5,690 bases of DNA from an uncultured Eubacteriales bacterium (GCA_949742895.1 CATJRT010000082.1:1-5690), one strand, 5' to 3'. Shown: positions 1-5,412, numbered from the stretch's first letter. Made by a program: numbers and translations. Notes: generated by a model not told the origin, from the sequence alone.

Positions 1-550
1 CGCACCCACCCTATCCGCCCGTGCGGGTACGGGCGGGAACAATCTCAGCTTAGTGATGCAGGATGAGGAACCTGTGTTTTGCATCACAGGGAACGCCATT
101 GACCGCCAGCCGCACAACGGCGGCAACGGCATCGGCATCCAGGAGGATATTGCCTACACCCTGACCGCCACTGACCACCACGCCGTTTTTACGCGGCAGC
201 GGTCAGACAAATTCCAGAAAGACGATGTGGCCTCAACCCAAAGCGCCCGCCAGAACAAAGAAGCCACCGACATCATCTATCAGGAGACTGTGGGTGCGCT
301 CACCAGCAGCGATAGCAAAGGCCCCAACGCCCAGTACGTCTCGCAGGATAAGCTGATCGTGGAAGCGCCGCTGCTGATAAGGCGCCTCACACCCAAGGAA
401 TGCGAACGCCTCCAGGGGTTTCCGGACGATTGGACGGCCCTCCCCGGCGCGGCGGATGCCCCGCGTTATAAAGCGCTCGGCAACAGTGTGGCCATGCCCT
501 GCGTAGAGTACCTGATGCAGGGGATGGCCTTGGCTTTACGAGCCGGATAG
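1..550 (+). CDS. DNA cytosine-5 methyltransferase, C-terminal part (5' end outside window)
   Basis: The reading frame is open from base 2 to the TAG at 548-550, so about 182 C-terminal residues are present and the start lies outside the window. Near the end is RRLTPKECERLQGFPDDW, matching motif IX of m5C methyltransferases. It is followed by ALGNSVAMPCVEYL, matching motif X, which helps close the AdoMet-binding fold. The stretch before motif IX corresponds to the variable target-recognition region. It contains repeated short units of the type PTLSA / YTLTA / GALTS. Catalytic motifs I, IV (PCQ), VI and VIII would lie upstream and cannot be checked. The family transfers a methyl group from AdoMet to C5 of cytosine in a specific DNA site. 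Copies of this kind are common in Firmicute phages and conjugative elements, where they can protect entering DNA from host restriction. The family call is strong; specificity and activity are unknown. Confidence 0.9.
   Translation, partial: APTLSARAGTGGNNLSLVMQDEEPVFCITGNAIDRQPHNGGNGIGIQEDIAYTLTATDHHAVFTRQRSDKFQKDDVASTQSARQNKEATDIIYQETVGALTSSDSKGPNAQYVSQDKLIVEAPLLIRRLTPKECERLQGFPDDWTALPGAADAPRYKALGNSVAMPCVEYLMQGMALALRAG
15..36. repeat. Perfect 8-bp inverted repeat inside the methyltransferase gene
   Basis: CCGCCCGT (15-22) and ACGGGCGG (29-36) are exact reverse complements separated by six bases. The element lies within the coding frame, where it encodes part of a Ser-Ala-Arg-Ala-Gly-Thr-Gly-Gly run. 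It may be a by-product of GC-rich codons for this sequence. No T-tract follows, so it is not an intrinsic terminator. Confidence 0.6.
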
Positions 551-658
551 TTGTTGCTATTGCTTCGTTTCAGCGGATTTCTTCGTTGCTTCTGATGAAT
601 AGCTTTGTGCCCCGGCTTTCGGTATACTTGCATTACCAAACGAAAGGAGATGTGCCCT
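551..658 (+). other. Intergenic gap, at most a weak promoter
   Basis: This 108-base gap separates the methyltransferase from the tandem-RHH gene and has no reading frame of its own worth calling. TATACT at 623-628 could be a -10 box, but no good -35 sits 16-18 bases upstream. No convincing terminator hairpin is visible. AAAGGAGA at 643-650 is the ribosome binding site of the next gene. Confidence 0.4.
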
Positions 659-997
659 ATGGCAGAGAGCAAAAAGAACCTGTGTGCTATGATCCCCGTG
701 GAACTCCACAACCGGGTCCGGGCGGAACAGGAGCAGGCCGGGCTGACGCTGAGCGCCTACATCACCGGCCTGCTGACCAAATACTTTGAAAAGGGAGGCG
801 TGGAAATGAAGGAAGGAATGCGCACCATGGCGTTCCAGATGCCGGAGGAGATGTTCCAGCGGCTGAAGAAGCTGCTGGAACGGGAGAGCGCCCGCACCGG
901 CAAAAAGGTGAGCCAGAAGGAGTTCGTGCTGGGCCTTGTCCAGCGGGCGCTGGATGAGGCGGAGCGGGAGGAAAACCGCAGTGCTGACGTGGAATAA
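659..997 (+). CDS. Tandem ribbon-helix-helix-like DNA-binding protein
   Basis: A 112-residue protein. ATG 659 is preferred because AAAGGAGA (643-650) lies 8 bases upstream; an in-frame ATG at 650 overlaps that site. Residues 6-44 read as a short strand (LCAMIPVEL), a helix (HNRVRAEQEQAG) and a second helix (TLSAYITGLLTKYF). This is the CopG/Arc ribbon-helix-helix pattern, with a Ser at the start of helix 2. Residues 54-100 repeat it: strand (RTMAFQMPEE), helix (MFQRLKKLLERESARTG), helix (SQKEFVLGLVQRALDE). Two RHH units in one chain could fold as an intramolecular pseudo-dimer. GGGAGG at 793-798 followed by an in-frame ATG at 806 could also yield the second domain alone (63 residues). RHH proteins in mobile elements act as transcription repressors or relaxosome accessory factors. 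Which applies here is not visible. The 3' end overlaps the next gene by 17 bases, so the two are probably co-translated. Confidence 0.8.
   Translation: MAESKKNLCAMIPVELHNRVRAEQEQAGLTLSAYITGLLTKYFEKGGVEMKEGMRTMAFQMPEEMFQRLKKLLERESARTGKKVSQKEFVLGLVQRALDEAEREENRSADVE
793..808 (+). promoter_or_regulatory. Internal Shine-Dalgarno and in-frame ATG within the tandem-RHH gene
   Basis: GGGAGG (793-798) sits 7 bases before ATG 806-808, in the frame of the enclosing gene at codon 50. The position falls exactly in the linker between the two RHH-like units. A start here would give a 63-residue single-domain protein. The spacing and strength equal those of the accepted starts in this window. Confidence 0.5.
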
Positions 998-1271
998 GCG
1001 CCGCCGAATCGGGCAGTTCGGCCTGCCTGACAGCGAAAACCTTGAAGCGGAACTTCCCGGCTGGGGCACGGCCAGGATACACCCCCGCACCCGCGCACCT
1101 GGCCTGTTCCTAACCTGTGACAGCCTGGGCGTAGAGATGCATCCCCTGGGATCACTGGCCCCGGAGGACGCCGTAAAGCCCGCCGAGGCTGAGCTGGAGC
1201 GGATGCTGAAGCAGTACATCGCCTGGTGCGAGGAGGGCTTAGCCGCCCTGCACAACGGCGGACATAAATAA
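981..1271 (+). CDS. Small conserved-looking protein of unknown function
   Basis: A 96-residue protein read from GTG 981. GGGAGG at 966-971 lies 9 bases upstream, which favours this start over an ATG at 936 with no such site. It overlaps the end of the RHH gene by 17 bases in another frame and was probably translated from the same message. The N-terminus is basic (WNKRRR), followed by a Pro/Gly-rich middle (ELPGWGTARIHPRTRAPG). The C-terminus is predicted helical and acidic (AEAELERMLKQYIAWCEEGLAAL). It has no signal peptide or membrane segment. I do not recognise a family. The compact gene packing and ribosome binding site support that it is real. The linkage to a DNA-binding protein suggests, without proving, an accessory role in the element's control. 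Confidence 0.7.
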   Translation: MLTWNKRRRIGQFGLPDSENLEAELPGWGTARIHPRTRAPGLFLTCDSLGVEMHPLGSLAPEDAVKPAEAELERMLKQYIAWCEEGLAALHNGGHK

Positions 1272-1308
1272 AAGCAGAGCGGACCGGCCTGTCATTGGTC
1301 TGGTCCGC
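1264..1308 (-). terminator. Intrinsic terminator of the minus-strand RHH gene
   Basis: GCGGACC (1279-1285) and GGTCCGC (1302-1308) pair perfectly. The stem continues inward as GGCC (1286-1289) against GGTC (1297-1300) with one G-U pair and a bulged T, closing a 7-base loop. Read leftwards, the hairpin is followed, after a few bases, by TTTTATTTAT (1265-1274), the expected U-rich tail. The stop codon of the RHH gene (1292-1294) lies in the loop. On the plus strand no T-run follows, so rightward termination would be weak. Confidence 0.7.
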
Positions 1309-1480
1309 CCTCGCTTATATCGACTTTTCCGTGTTCCGCCTCAAACTCGGCGATCCGCCGCTTGATAAGCTGTTCGATCTCTTTGTTTTTCGTCCGCCCC
1401 TCATATGCGGCGATCACACCAAGCTTGTCCAGCAAAAGCTGTGGAACCCGCAGCGTATAGCGCGGCAAATTGTCCTTCAT
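1292..1480 (-). CDS. Arc/CopG-like ribbon-helix-helix transcriptional regulator
   Basis: A 62-residue minus-strand protein. ATG is at 1480-1478, with AGAGGTG (1495-1489) 8 bases upstream. Residues 6-13 (PRYTLRVP) fit the DNA-contacting beta strand. Residues 14-27 (QLLLDKLGVIAAYE) fit helix 1, and residues 30-48 (TKNKEIEQLIKRRIAEFEA) fit helix 2 with its N-cap. The tail is short and acidic. The length is typical of minimal RHH repressors, which dimerise to insert a two-stranded sheet in the major groove. It is the only minus-strand gene in the window and is divergent from the transfer operon. A three-copy repeat element overlaps both promoters, so autoregulation and repression of the operon are likely. 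The cognate operator is inferred from position only. Confidence 0.85.
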   Translation of the reverse strand: MKDNLPRYTLRVPQLLLDKLGVIAAYEGRTKNKEIEQLIKRRIAEFEAEHGKVDISEGGPDQ

Positions 1481-1494
1481 ATCCTTCGCACCTC

Positions 1495-1510
1495 TGACGC
1501 AGTATTGACT
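1495..1510 (+). promoter_or_regulatory. Putative operator copy A
   Basis: TGACGCAGTATTGACT carries two TGAC half-sites 11 bases apart. It covers the -35 box of the rightward promoter and lies just upstream of the ribosome binding site of the minus-strand RHH gene. Its first 15 bases match copy C at 12 positions. Confidence 0.55.
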
Positions 1511-1533
1511 TCATTATATCGTCAAGGTATAAT
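1505..1533 (+). promoter_or_regulatory. Near-consensus sigma-A promoter for the transfer operon
   Basis: TTGACT (1505-1510) and TATAAT (1528-1533) are separated by exactly 17 bases. Transcription would start near 1540, leaving a leader of about 43 bases before ATG 1583. This is the only strong rightward promoter seen ahead of the chain of overlapping genes from 1583 onward. Operator-like repeats overlap the -35, the spacer and the start region. Confidence 0.75.
1509..1524 (-). promoter_or_regulatory. Putative operator copy B (inverted)
   Basis: Read on the minus strand, this is TGACGATATAATGAAG, with TGACG and TGA starting 11 bases apart as in copies A and C. It matches copy C at 12 of 16 positions. 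It lies in the spacer of the rightward promoter and contains the -10 box of the leftward one. Confidence 0.45.
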
Positions 1534-1541
1534 CTTGTGCA
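1513..1541 (-). promoter_or_regulatory. Leftward promoter of the RHH regulator gene
   Basis: On the minus strand, TGCACA (1541-1536) is followed after 17 bases by a perfect TATAAT (1518-1513). Transcription would begin near 1506, about 26 bases before the RHH start codon. The -35 is only a 4/6 match, so this promoter should be weaker than the rightward one. The two overlap face to face, so only one polymerase could probably bind at a time. Confidence 0.55.
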
Positions 1542-1545
1542 GAAA

Positions 1546-1561
1546 TGACGAAGTTATGACG
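1546..1561 (+). promoter_or_regulatory. Putative operator copy C
   Basis: TGACGAAGTTATGACG has two perfect TGACG half-sites 11 bases apart, about one helical turn. It lies just downstream of the expected start of the rightward transcript, where a bound repressor would block initiation or escape. Confidence 0.6.
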
Positions 1562-1582
1562 CATAAAACAGGAGGACAAGCG

Positions 1583-1939
1583 ATGAAAATGGCGGTCATC
1601 GGTTCAAGGAACCTGCGGGTGGACGATCTGGGGAAATATCTCCCGGAGGGTGTGACGGAAATCGTGTCCGGCGGGGCGCGGGGCATCGACACCTGCGCCA
1701 GAAATTATGCCCTGGCGCACAATCTGAAACTCACCGAGTTCCTGCCGGAATATGAAAAGTACGGCAGGGGCGCTCCCCTGCGGCGGAACATCACCATCAT
1801 CGAGTACGCCGACCTGGTGCTGGCCTTCTGGGACGGGAAGTCCAGAGGGACAAAATTTGTGATAGACAACTGCAAAAAACGAAACATCCCCGTGACAGTC
1901 CACCGGCTGGACACGGGAACGGAGGCGAATCAAATTTGA
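1583..1939 (+). CDS. SLOG / DprA-like (DUF2493-type) nucleotide-binding protein
   Basis: A 118-residue protein from ATG 1583, with AGGAGG (1570-1575) 7 bases upstream. It starts with a Rossmann strand and turn (MAVIGSRN, 3-10). Residues 28-36 (VSGGARGID) match the glycine-rich motif shared by DprA and other SLOG proteins. Residues 55-69 (PEYEKYGRGAPLRRN) resemble the phosphate/ribose-contacting segment of the family. A strand ADLVLAFWDGKSRGT (76-90) follows, then a final strand (IPVTVH). SLOG domains bind nucleotides, nucleotide-derived signals or single-stranded DNA, and some hydrolyse nucleotide derivatives. The substrate here is unknown. It is the first gene of the operon behind the regulated promoter, and its TGA overlaps the TTG start of the VirB3-like gene (TTGA). 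Similar small SLOG genes occur in Clostridia mobile elements, but their role is not established. Confidence 0.8.
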   Translation: MKMAVIGSRNLRVDDLGKYLPEGVTEIVSGGARGIDTCARNYALAHNLKLTEFLPEYEKYGRGAPLRRNITIIEYADLVLAFWDGKSRGTKFVIDNCKKRNIPVTVHRLDTGTEANQI

Positions 1940-2205
1940 CCTACATTTATCCCAACAACCTGAAAGCAAAGCCCACCCTATGGCTTTGGGCGCTGCGGGA
2001 CGTGGCAGTGATCGGGATTTGTCTGGTGCTGTCCGTGCTGGCCTTGGTGGAGCTGCGGCTGGTGCCGCCCCTCATCTGCACCGTGCTCTATGCTTTTCTG
2101 AGCATCCGGCTGGAGGACGCCAGCATTTTGGATTTCCTGAAATACGCCATGTGCTTTTTATTTTTGAAACAACAATATTTCCAGTGGAAGGAGCGGGAAA
2201 ATTGA
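1936..2205 (+). CDS. VirB3/PrgI-like type IV secretion membrane protein
   Basis: An 89-residue protein starting at TTG 1936. GGAGG (1921-1925) lies 10 bases upstream and the start overlaps the previous stop by four bases, so translation is probably coupled. Residues 1-15 (MTYIYPNNLKAKPTL) are cytoplasmic-like. Two hydrophobic segments follow at about 22-38 (DVAVIGICLVLSVLALV) and 43-57 (VPPLICTVLYAFLSI). A third amphipathic, partly hydrophobic stretch (62-84) ends in charged residues. This two-helix hairpin just upstream of VirB4 is the hallmark of VirB3/PrgI/TrsC-type proteins, inner-membrane parts that contact VirB4. It is short compared with PrgI proteins as I recall them. The assignment rests on topology and gene order more than on sequence motifs. 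Confidence 0.7.
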   Translation: MTYIYPNNLKAKPTLWLWALRDVAVIGICLVLSVLALVELRLVPPLICTVLYAFLSIRLEDASILDFLKYAMCFLFLKQQYFQWKEREN

Positions 2206-2777
2206 ATCGAAAACAGAAAAAGGAGCTGCGGGAGCACCAGTCTACCCGGCAGCTCATGGGGATCACCCAGCTCACCGACCACGGCGTCAAGACCGCCAAA
2301 GGTGAGCTGGTCTTTTTTATGCTCAGGCCGGACAACCTGTCCGTGCTGTCCCCCGAGGGGGTCCGGGGCCGGGTGGATATCTTGGCCGACCTGCTCCGCA
2401 CCACCCCAGCTGTCCGCTTTCTGGCTTTGGATTCCCGGGACTCGTTCCAGGCCAATAAGCTGTTCTATCAGGAGCGGCTTGCCAAAGAAACAGTGCCCGC
2501 TGTGCGGGAGCAGCTCCTGGCGGACATCGCCTACCTGGACGAGATCCAGGCGTCCACCGCCTCGGCCCGGGAGTTCGCCCTCGTCTACCCGGCAGACAAG
2601 GACAGCGCCGTGGGACCCAAACTCATTGAGAAAAGCCTGCTGGACCGGGGGCTTCGTGTCCGGCTGGCAGACCGGCAGGACATCAAGCGCATTTTAGCTG
2701 TCTACTACCAGCAGGATGCGGTAACGGAGCAGTTTCCTGACTTTGACGGCGAGAGGAGTGTGACCAGCAATGGCTAA
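2202..2777 (+). CDS. TrsD-like protein resembling a detached VirB4 N-terminal domain
   Basis: A 191-residue protein from TTG 2202, with AAGGAG (2188-2193) 8 bases upstream. The start overlaps the VirB3-like stop (TTGA). After a basic leader (NRKQKKELRE) residues 17-50 read QLMGITQLTDHGVKTAKGEL followed by VFFMLRPDNLSVLS. Residues 51-75 form a helix and a strand (PEGVRGRVDILADLLRTT, VRFLAL). This is the opening pattern of VirB4/TrbE N-terminal domains: recognition line, strand ending in a Pro-Asn-type turn, helix, strand. A helical stretch (about 83-120) and FALVYPAD follow. No Walker motif is present. In staphylococcal trs-type systems a separate small protein sits between the VirB3-like and VirB4 genes, and this gene has the same position. 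It probably works with VirB4 at the membrane. The relation is inferred by eye. Confidence 0.6.
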   Translation: MNRKQKKELREHQSTRQLMGITQLTDHGVKTAKGELVFFMLRPDNLSVLSPEGVRGRVDILADLLRTTPAVRFLALDSRDSFQANKLFYQERLAKETVPAVREQLLADIAYLDEIQASTASAREFALVYPADKDSAVGPKLIEKSLLDRGLRVRLADRQDIKRILAVYYQQDAVTEQFPDFDGERSVTSNG

Positions 2778-4605
2778 AAAAGTTCAGAAAAAGAAGAAAA
2801 CGGCGGCAAAGCCCAGCCTGCCGCAAGTCAAGGACTTCCTGGACATGGCCGCCCCCTCGGTGGTGAAATTCAACACTGACCACGCCATCATCGGCGGGGC
2901 GTACCACTGCTTTATGGCTATCCGAGGCTACCCCGCCTCCACCGGGGAACTGGCCCTGCTATGCCACCTGGGGGCCAAAAAGGGCGTCAACATCCAGATA
3001 TACGCCCAGCAGGTCACCCCCGCCGAGGAGAAGCAGATCATCCAGAACGCCAGCAACCGCAGCCGCTTCGGGCGTTCCAACACCAACGACCTCCAGCAGT
3101 CCGTGGCGGCGGAGAGCGATCTCCAGGATGTGACCGCCCTGGCCACCCAGATGCACCGGGACCGGGAGCCGCTGGACCACTGCGCCGTGTTCTTCGACAT
3201 CATTGCCTCCACCCCGGAGGGGCTGCGCAGCCAAAAGGACCAGGTCATCGCCGAGCTGGTGCGGGCCAAACTGAATGTGGACCCCCTCCTGCTCCGCCAG
3301 CGGGAGGGCTTTTTATCTGCCAATCCCATGGGCTGGAACGCCTTCGGCTCCCAGTATGAGCGGGTGCTCCCCGCCAATTCGGTGGCAAATCTCGACCCCT
3401 TCAACTACTCCGGCAAGACCGACCCCCAGGGCTTTTTTATCGGCAAGGATACCCTGGGCTCCAACGTGATCGTGGATCTGGACCGCCGTGACGAGGACAA
3501 GACCAACGCCAATGTGCTGATTTTGGGCAACTCAGGCCAGGGCAAGTCCTTCTTGATGAAGCTGCTCATCACCAACATCCGGGAGGGCGGCAAATCCGTG
3601 ATCTGCCTGGATCCCGAGCACGAGCTGGCCGACCTGTGCGCCAATCTGGGCGGCTGCTTCGTGGATCTGATGGGCGGGCAGTACCGCATCAATCCGCTGG
3701 AACCCAAGCTGTGGGGTGATGATAGTGAGGACGATGGTGATGACCCTGCGGTATTCAAGCAGAACTCCCGTCTGAGCCAGCACATCTCCTTCCTCAAGGA
3801 CTTTTTCCGGGCGTACAAGGATTTCTCAGACCGTCATGTGGACGCCATCGAGCTGATGCTGGAGCGGCTGTACGCCAAATTCGGGATCAACGACGCCACC
3901 GACTTCTCCCGGCTCCGCCCGGTGGATTACCCCATCCTCTCCGACCTCTACAATGTGATCGAGGACGCCTACCAGCACTATGAGGACGAGAAGCATCCGC
4001 TCTACCCCCAGGCGCTGTTACAGGAGATCCTGCTGGGGCTCCACTCCATGTGCAAGGGGGCGGAGAGCAGGTTCTTCAACGGCCCCACCAACATCACCAG
4101 CGCGGAATTTCTGGTCTTCGGCTGCAAAGGGCTGGACAAGGCGGCGGCCAGCGTAAAAAACGCCCTACTGTTCAATGTGCTGTCCTACCTCAGCCACCGG
4201 CTGCTCACCGAGGGGAACACGGTGGCCTCCATCGACGAACTGCATATGTTCCTGTCCAACCCAACCGCCATTGAGTACATCCGGGGGTTCATGAAGCGGG
4301 TGCGGAAAAAGGATTCGGCGGTGATGCTGGCCAGCCAGAACCTGGACGACTTCAACCTGCCCGGCATCGCGGAGCTGACGCGCCCGCTGTTCTCCATTCC
4401 CACCCACCAGTTTCTGTTCAACGCCGGGGCCATTGACCCCCGGTTTTTCATGGACAATTTACAGCTGGAGCGGTTCGAGTATGAGATTGTGAAAAACTCC
4501 CCGGCCCACCACTGCCTGTTCAAGTGCGGCAAGGAACGCTACCAGCTGGAGGTCCAGGCCCCGCCCCACAAGGCGGCGCTGTTCGGGAAGGCGGGTGGAC
4601 GATGA
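2770..4605 (+). CDS. virB4: VirB4-family conjugative transfer ATPase
   Basis: A 611-residue cytoplasmic, membrane-associated ATPase that powers assembly of the mating channel. ATG 2770 has AGAGGAG (2752-2758) 11 bases upstream and overlaps the previous gene by 8 bases. After a Lys-rich leader (MAKKVQKKKKTAAK), residues 20-190 form the VirB4/TrbE N-terminal domain (GGAYHCFMAIRGYPAS, VNIQIYAQQVTPAEE). The RecA-like motor follows. Walker A GNSGQGKS is at 253-260 and DPEHELADL follows the next strand. Walker B VASIDE is at 485-490. The sensor-like ASQNLDDF begins at 521. An acidic insert DDSEDDGDDP lies at 317-326, after INPLEP. Length is somewhat short for Gram-positive VirB4 proteins (about 650-800 as I recall), fitting an N-terminal portion being supplied by the upstream gene. 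All key ATPase motifs are intact. The stop overlaps the next start as ATGA. Confidence 0.95.
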   Translation: MAKKVQKKKKTAAKPSLPQVKDFLDMAAPSVVKFNTDHAIIGGAYHCFMAIRGYPASTGELALLCHLGAKKGVNIQIYAQQVTPAEEKQIIQNASNRSRFGRSNTNDLQQSVAAESDLQDVTALATQMHRDREPLDHCAVFFDIIASTPEGLRSQKDQVIAELVRAKLNVDPLLLRQREGFLSANPMGWNAFGSQYERVLPANSVANLDPFNYSGKTDPQGFFIGKDTLGSNVIVDLDRRDEDKTNANVLILGNSGQGKSFLMKLLITNIREGGKSVICLDPEHELADLCANLGGCFVDLMGGQYRINPLEPKLWGDDSEDDGDDPAVFKQNSRLSQHISFLKDFFRAYKDFSDRHVDAIELMLERLYAKFGINDATDFSRLRPVDYPILSDLYNVIEDAYQHYEDEKHPLYPQALLQEILLGLHSMCKGAESRFFNGPTNITSAEFLVFGCKGLDKAAASVKNALLFNVLSYLSHRLLTEGNTVASIDELHMFLSNPTAIEYIRGFMKRVRKKDSAVMLASQNLDDFNLPGIAELTRPLFSIPTHQFLFNAGAIDPRFFMDNLQLERFEYEIVKNSPAHHCLFKCGKERYQLEVQAPPHKAALFGKAGGR

Positions 4606-5390
4606 ATGTGGTGGCGTACGGTGGCGGATCGAACAGTACCGCCATGCTGATCGGGATGTACCAAAAAGGTATTCCCGTGGATCTGATCCTTTTTGCCGAC
4701 CCGGGCGGTGAGCAGCCATATACCTACGAGTATCTACCCATCATGGACGACTGGCTGGCCCGGCATGGGATGCCCCGGCTCCAGACCGTCTTCTGCACCG
4801 ACAAAAACGGGGAGCGCCTGACGCTGGAACAGGAATGCCTGCGCTCTGGCTCCCTGCCCGCCATCGCCTACGGCTATAAAAAATGCTCCCTGAAGCACAA
4901 GATCGGGCCGCAGGAGAAGTTCTGCAACCATTACCCTGCCTGCCGGGAGGCATGGGCCAGGGGTGAGAAGGTGTTCAAGTATGTCGGCTATGACGTGGAC
5001 GAGATCCAGCGGCGGGAAAACGCCAAGGAGCATGATGAAGCCGACACCAAGTACACCAAGGTCTACCCCCTGATGGACTGGGGGTGGACGCGGAAAGACT
5101 GCATCGCCGCCATCCAGCAGGAGGGATTGCCCTTACCCGGCAAATCCTCCTGCTTTTTCTGTCCCAGCATGAAGAAGAAGGAGATCCGCACCCTCTACCA
5201 CCGGCACCGGGATCTCTACGAACGGGCCATCGCCATCGAGGATAACGCCAAGCCCAACCTCATCACGGTGCAGGGGTTGGGCCGCAACTGGGCTTGGCGG
5301 GATTTCGTGACGGCGGATCTGAACCAGGAGGCCATGTGCTGGATGTTCCCCGAGGACGATCTGCCGTGCAACTGCCACGATGGCGGCTGA
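4602..5390 (+). CDS. PP-loop, PAPS-reductase-like (DndC-related fold) protein with cysteine clusters
   Basis: A 262-residue protein from ATG 4602, sharing ATGA with the VirB4 stop; GGGAAGG (4585-4591) lies 10 bases upstream. Residues 2-15 (NVVAYGGGSNSTAM) form a PP-loop at strand 1, in a variant where the Lys and Asp of the usual SGGKDS are Ser10 and Asn11. LILFADPGGEQP (28-39) follows as in the PAPS reductase superfamily. Residues 93-103 (KKCSLKHKIGP), 129-139 (GYDVDEIQRRE), 155-160 (YPLMDW) and 182-194 (SSCFFCPSMKKKE) also fit that superfamily. Cys95, Cys184 and Cys187, with Cys108, Cys114 and a terminal CxC (256, 258), could bind a metal or Fe-S cluster. The superfamily activates substrates through adenylation or handles sulfonucleotides; DndC acts in DNA phosphorothioation. 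The true substrate here is unknown. Its place inside the transfer operon is unusual. Confidence 0.8.
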   Translation: MNVVAYGGGSNSTAMLIGMYQKGIPVDLILFADPGGEQPYTYEYLPIMDDWLARHGMPRLQTVFCTDKNGERLTLEQECLRSGSLPAIAYGYKKCSLKHKIGPQEKFCNHYPACREAWARGEKVFKYVGYDVDEIQRRENAKEHDEADTKYTKVYPLMDWGWTRKDCIAAIQQEGLPLPGKSSCFFCPSMKKKEIRTLYHRHRDLYERAIAIEDNAKPNLITVQGLGRNWAWRDFVTADLNQEAMCWMFPEDDLPCNCHDGG

Positions 5391-5412
5391 TAGAAAGGAG
5401 TAGTGCAGACAA

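Noticed and set aside
15..36. Terminator or attachment-site reading of the inverted repeat
   Set aside because: It is within an intact coding frame with no T-run and no recombinase gene nearby in the window.
551..658. Riboswitch or small RNA between the methyltransferase and RHH genes
   Set aside because: No stable stem series or known leader motif was seen in the 108 bases.
557..1255. Long minus-strand reading frame of 232 codons
   Set aside because: It lies opposite two forward genes with good ribosome binding sites, is rich in Ser/Arg/Pro/Leu as antisense GC-rich frames are, and has no recognisable domain.
1295..1582. Upstream extension of the SLOG gene to an ATG at 1295
   Set aside because: The extension is antisense to the RHH gene and crosses the promoter region. 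ATG 1583 has an ideal AGGAGG, and the Rossmann motif begins right there.
1980..2201. Upstream extension of the TrsD-like gene to 1980
   Set aside because: This stretch is an out-of-frame reading of the VirB3-like gene (Gly/Ala-rich). TTG 2202 has a well-spaced AAGGAG and the TTGA coupling seen at the neighbouring junction.
2072..2455. Minus-strand frames opposite the VirB3-like/TrsD-like genes
   Set aside because: No ribosome binding site or domain, and they lie wholly opposite supported genes.
2928..3818. Several frames on both strands inside the VirB4 gene
   Set aside because: Antisense or shifted readings of a gene whose motifs are all intact; their proteins are low-complexity.
4602..5390. 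A complete Dnd phosphorothioation or classical sulfate-assimilation locus
   Set aside because: Only a DndC-like fold is present; no cysteine desulfurase, DndB/D/E, sulfite reductase or thioredoxin partner lies in the window.
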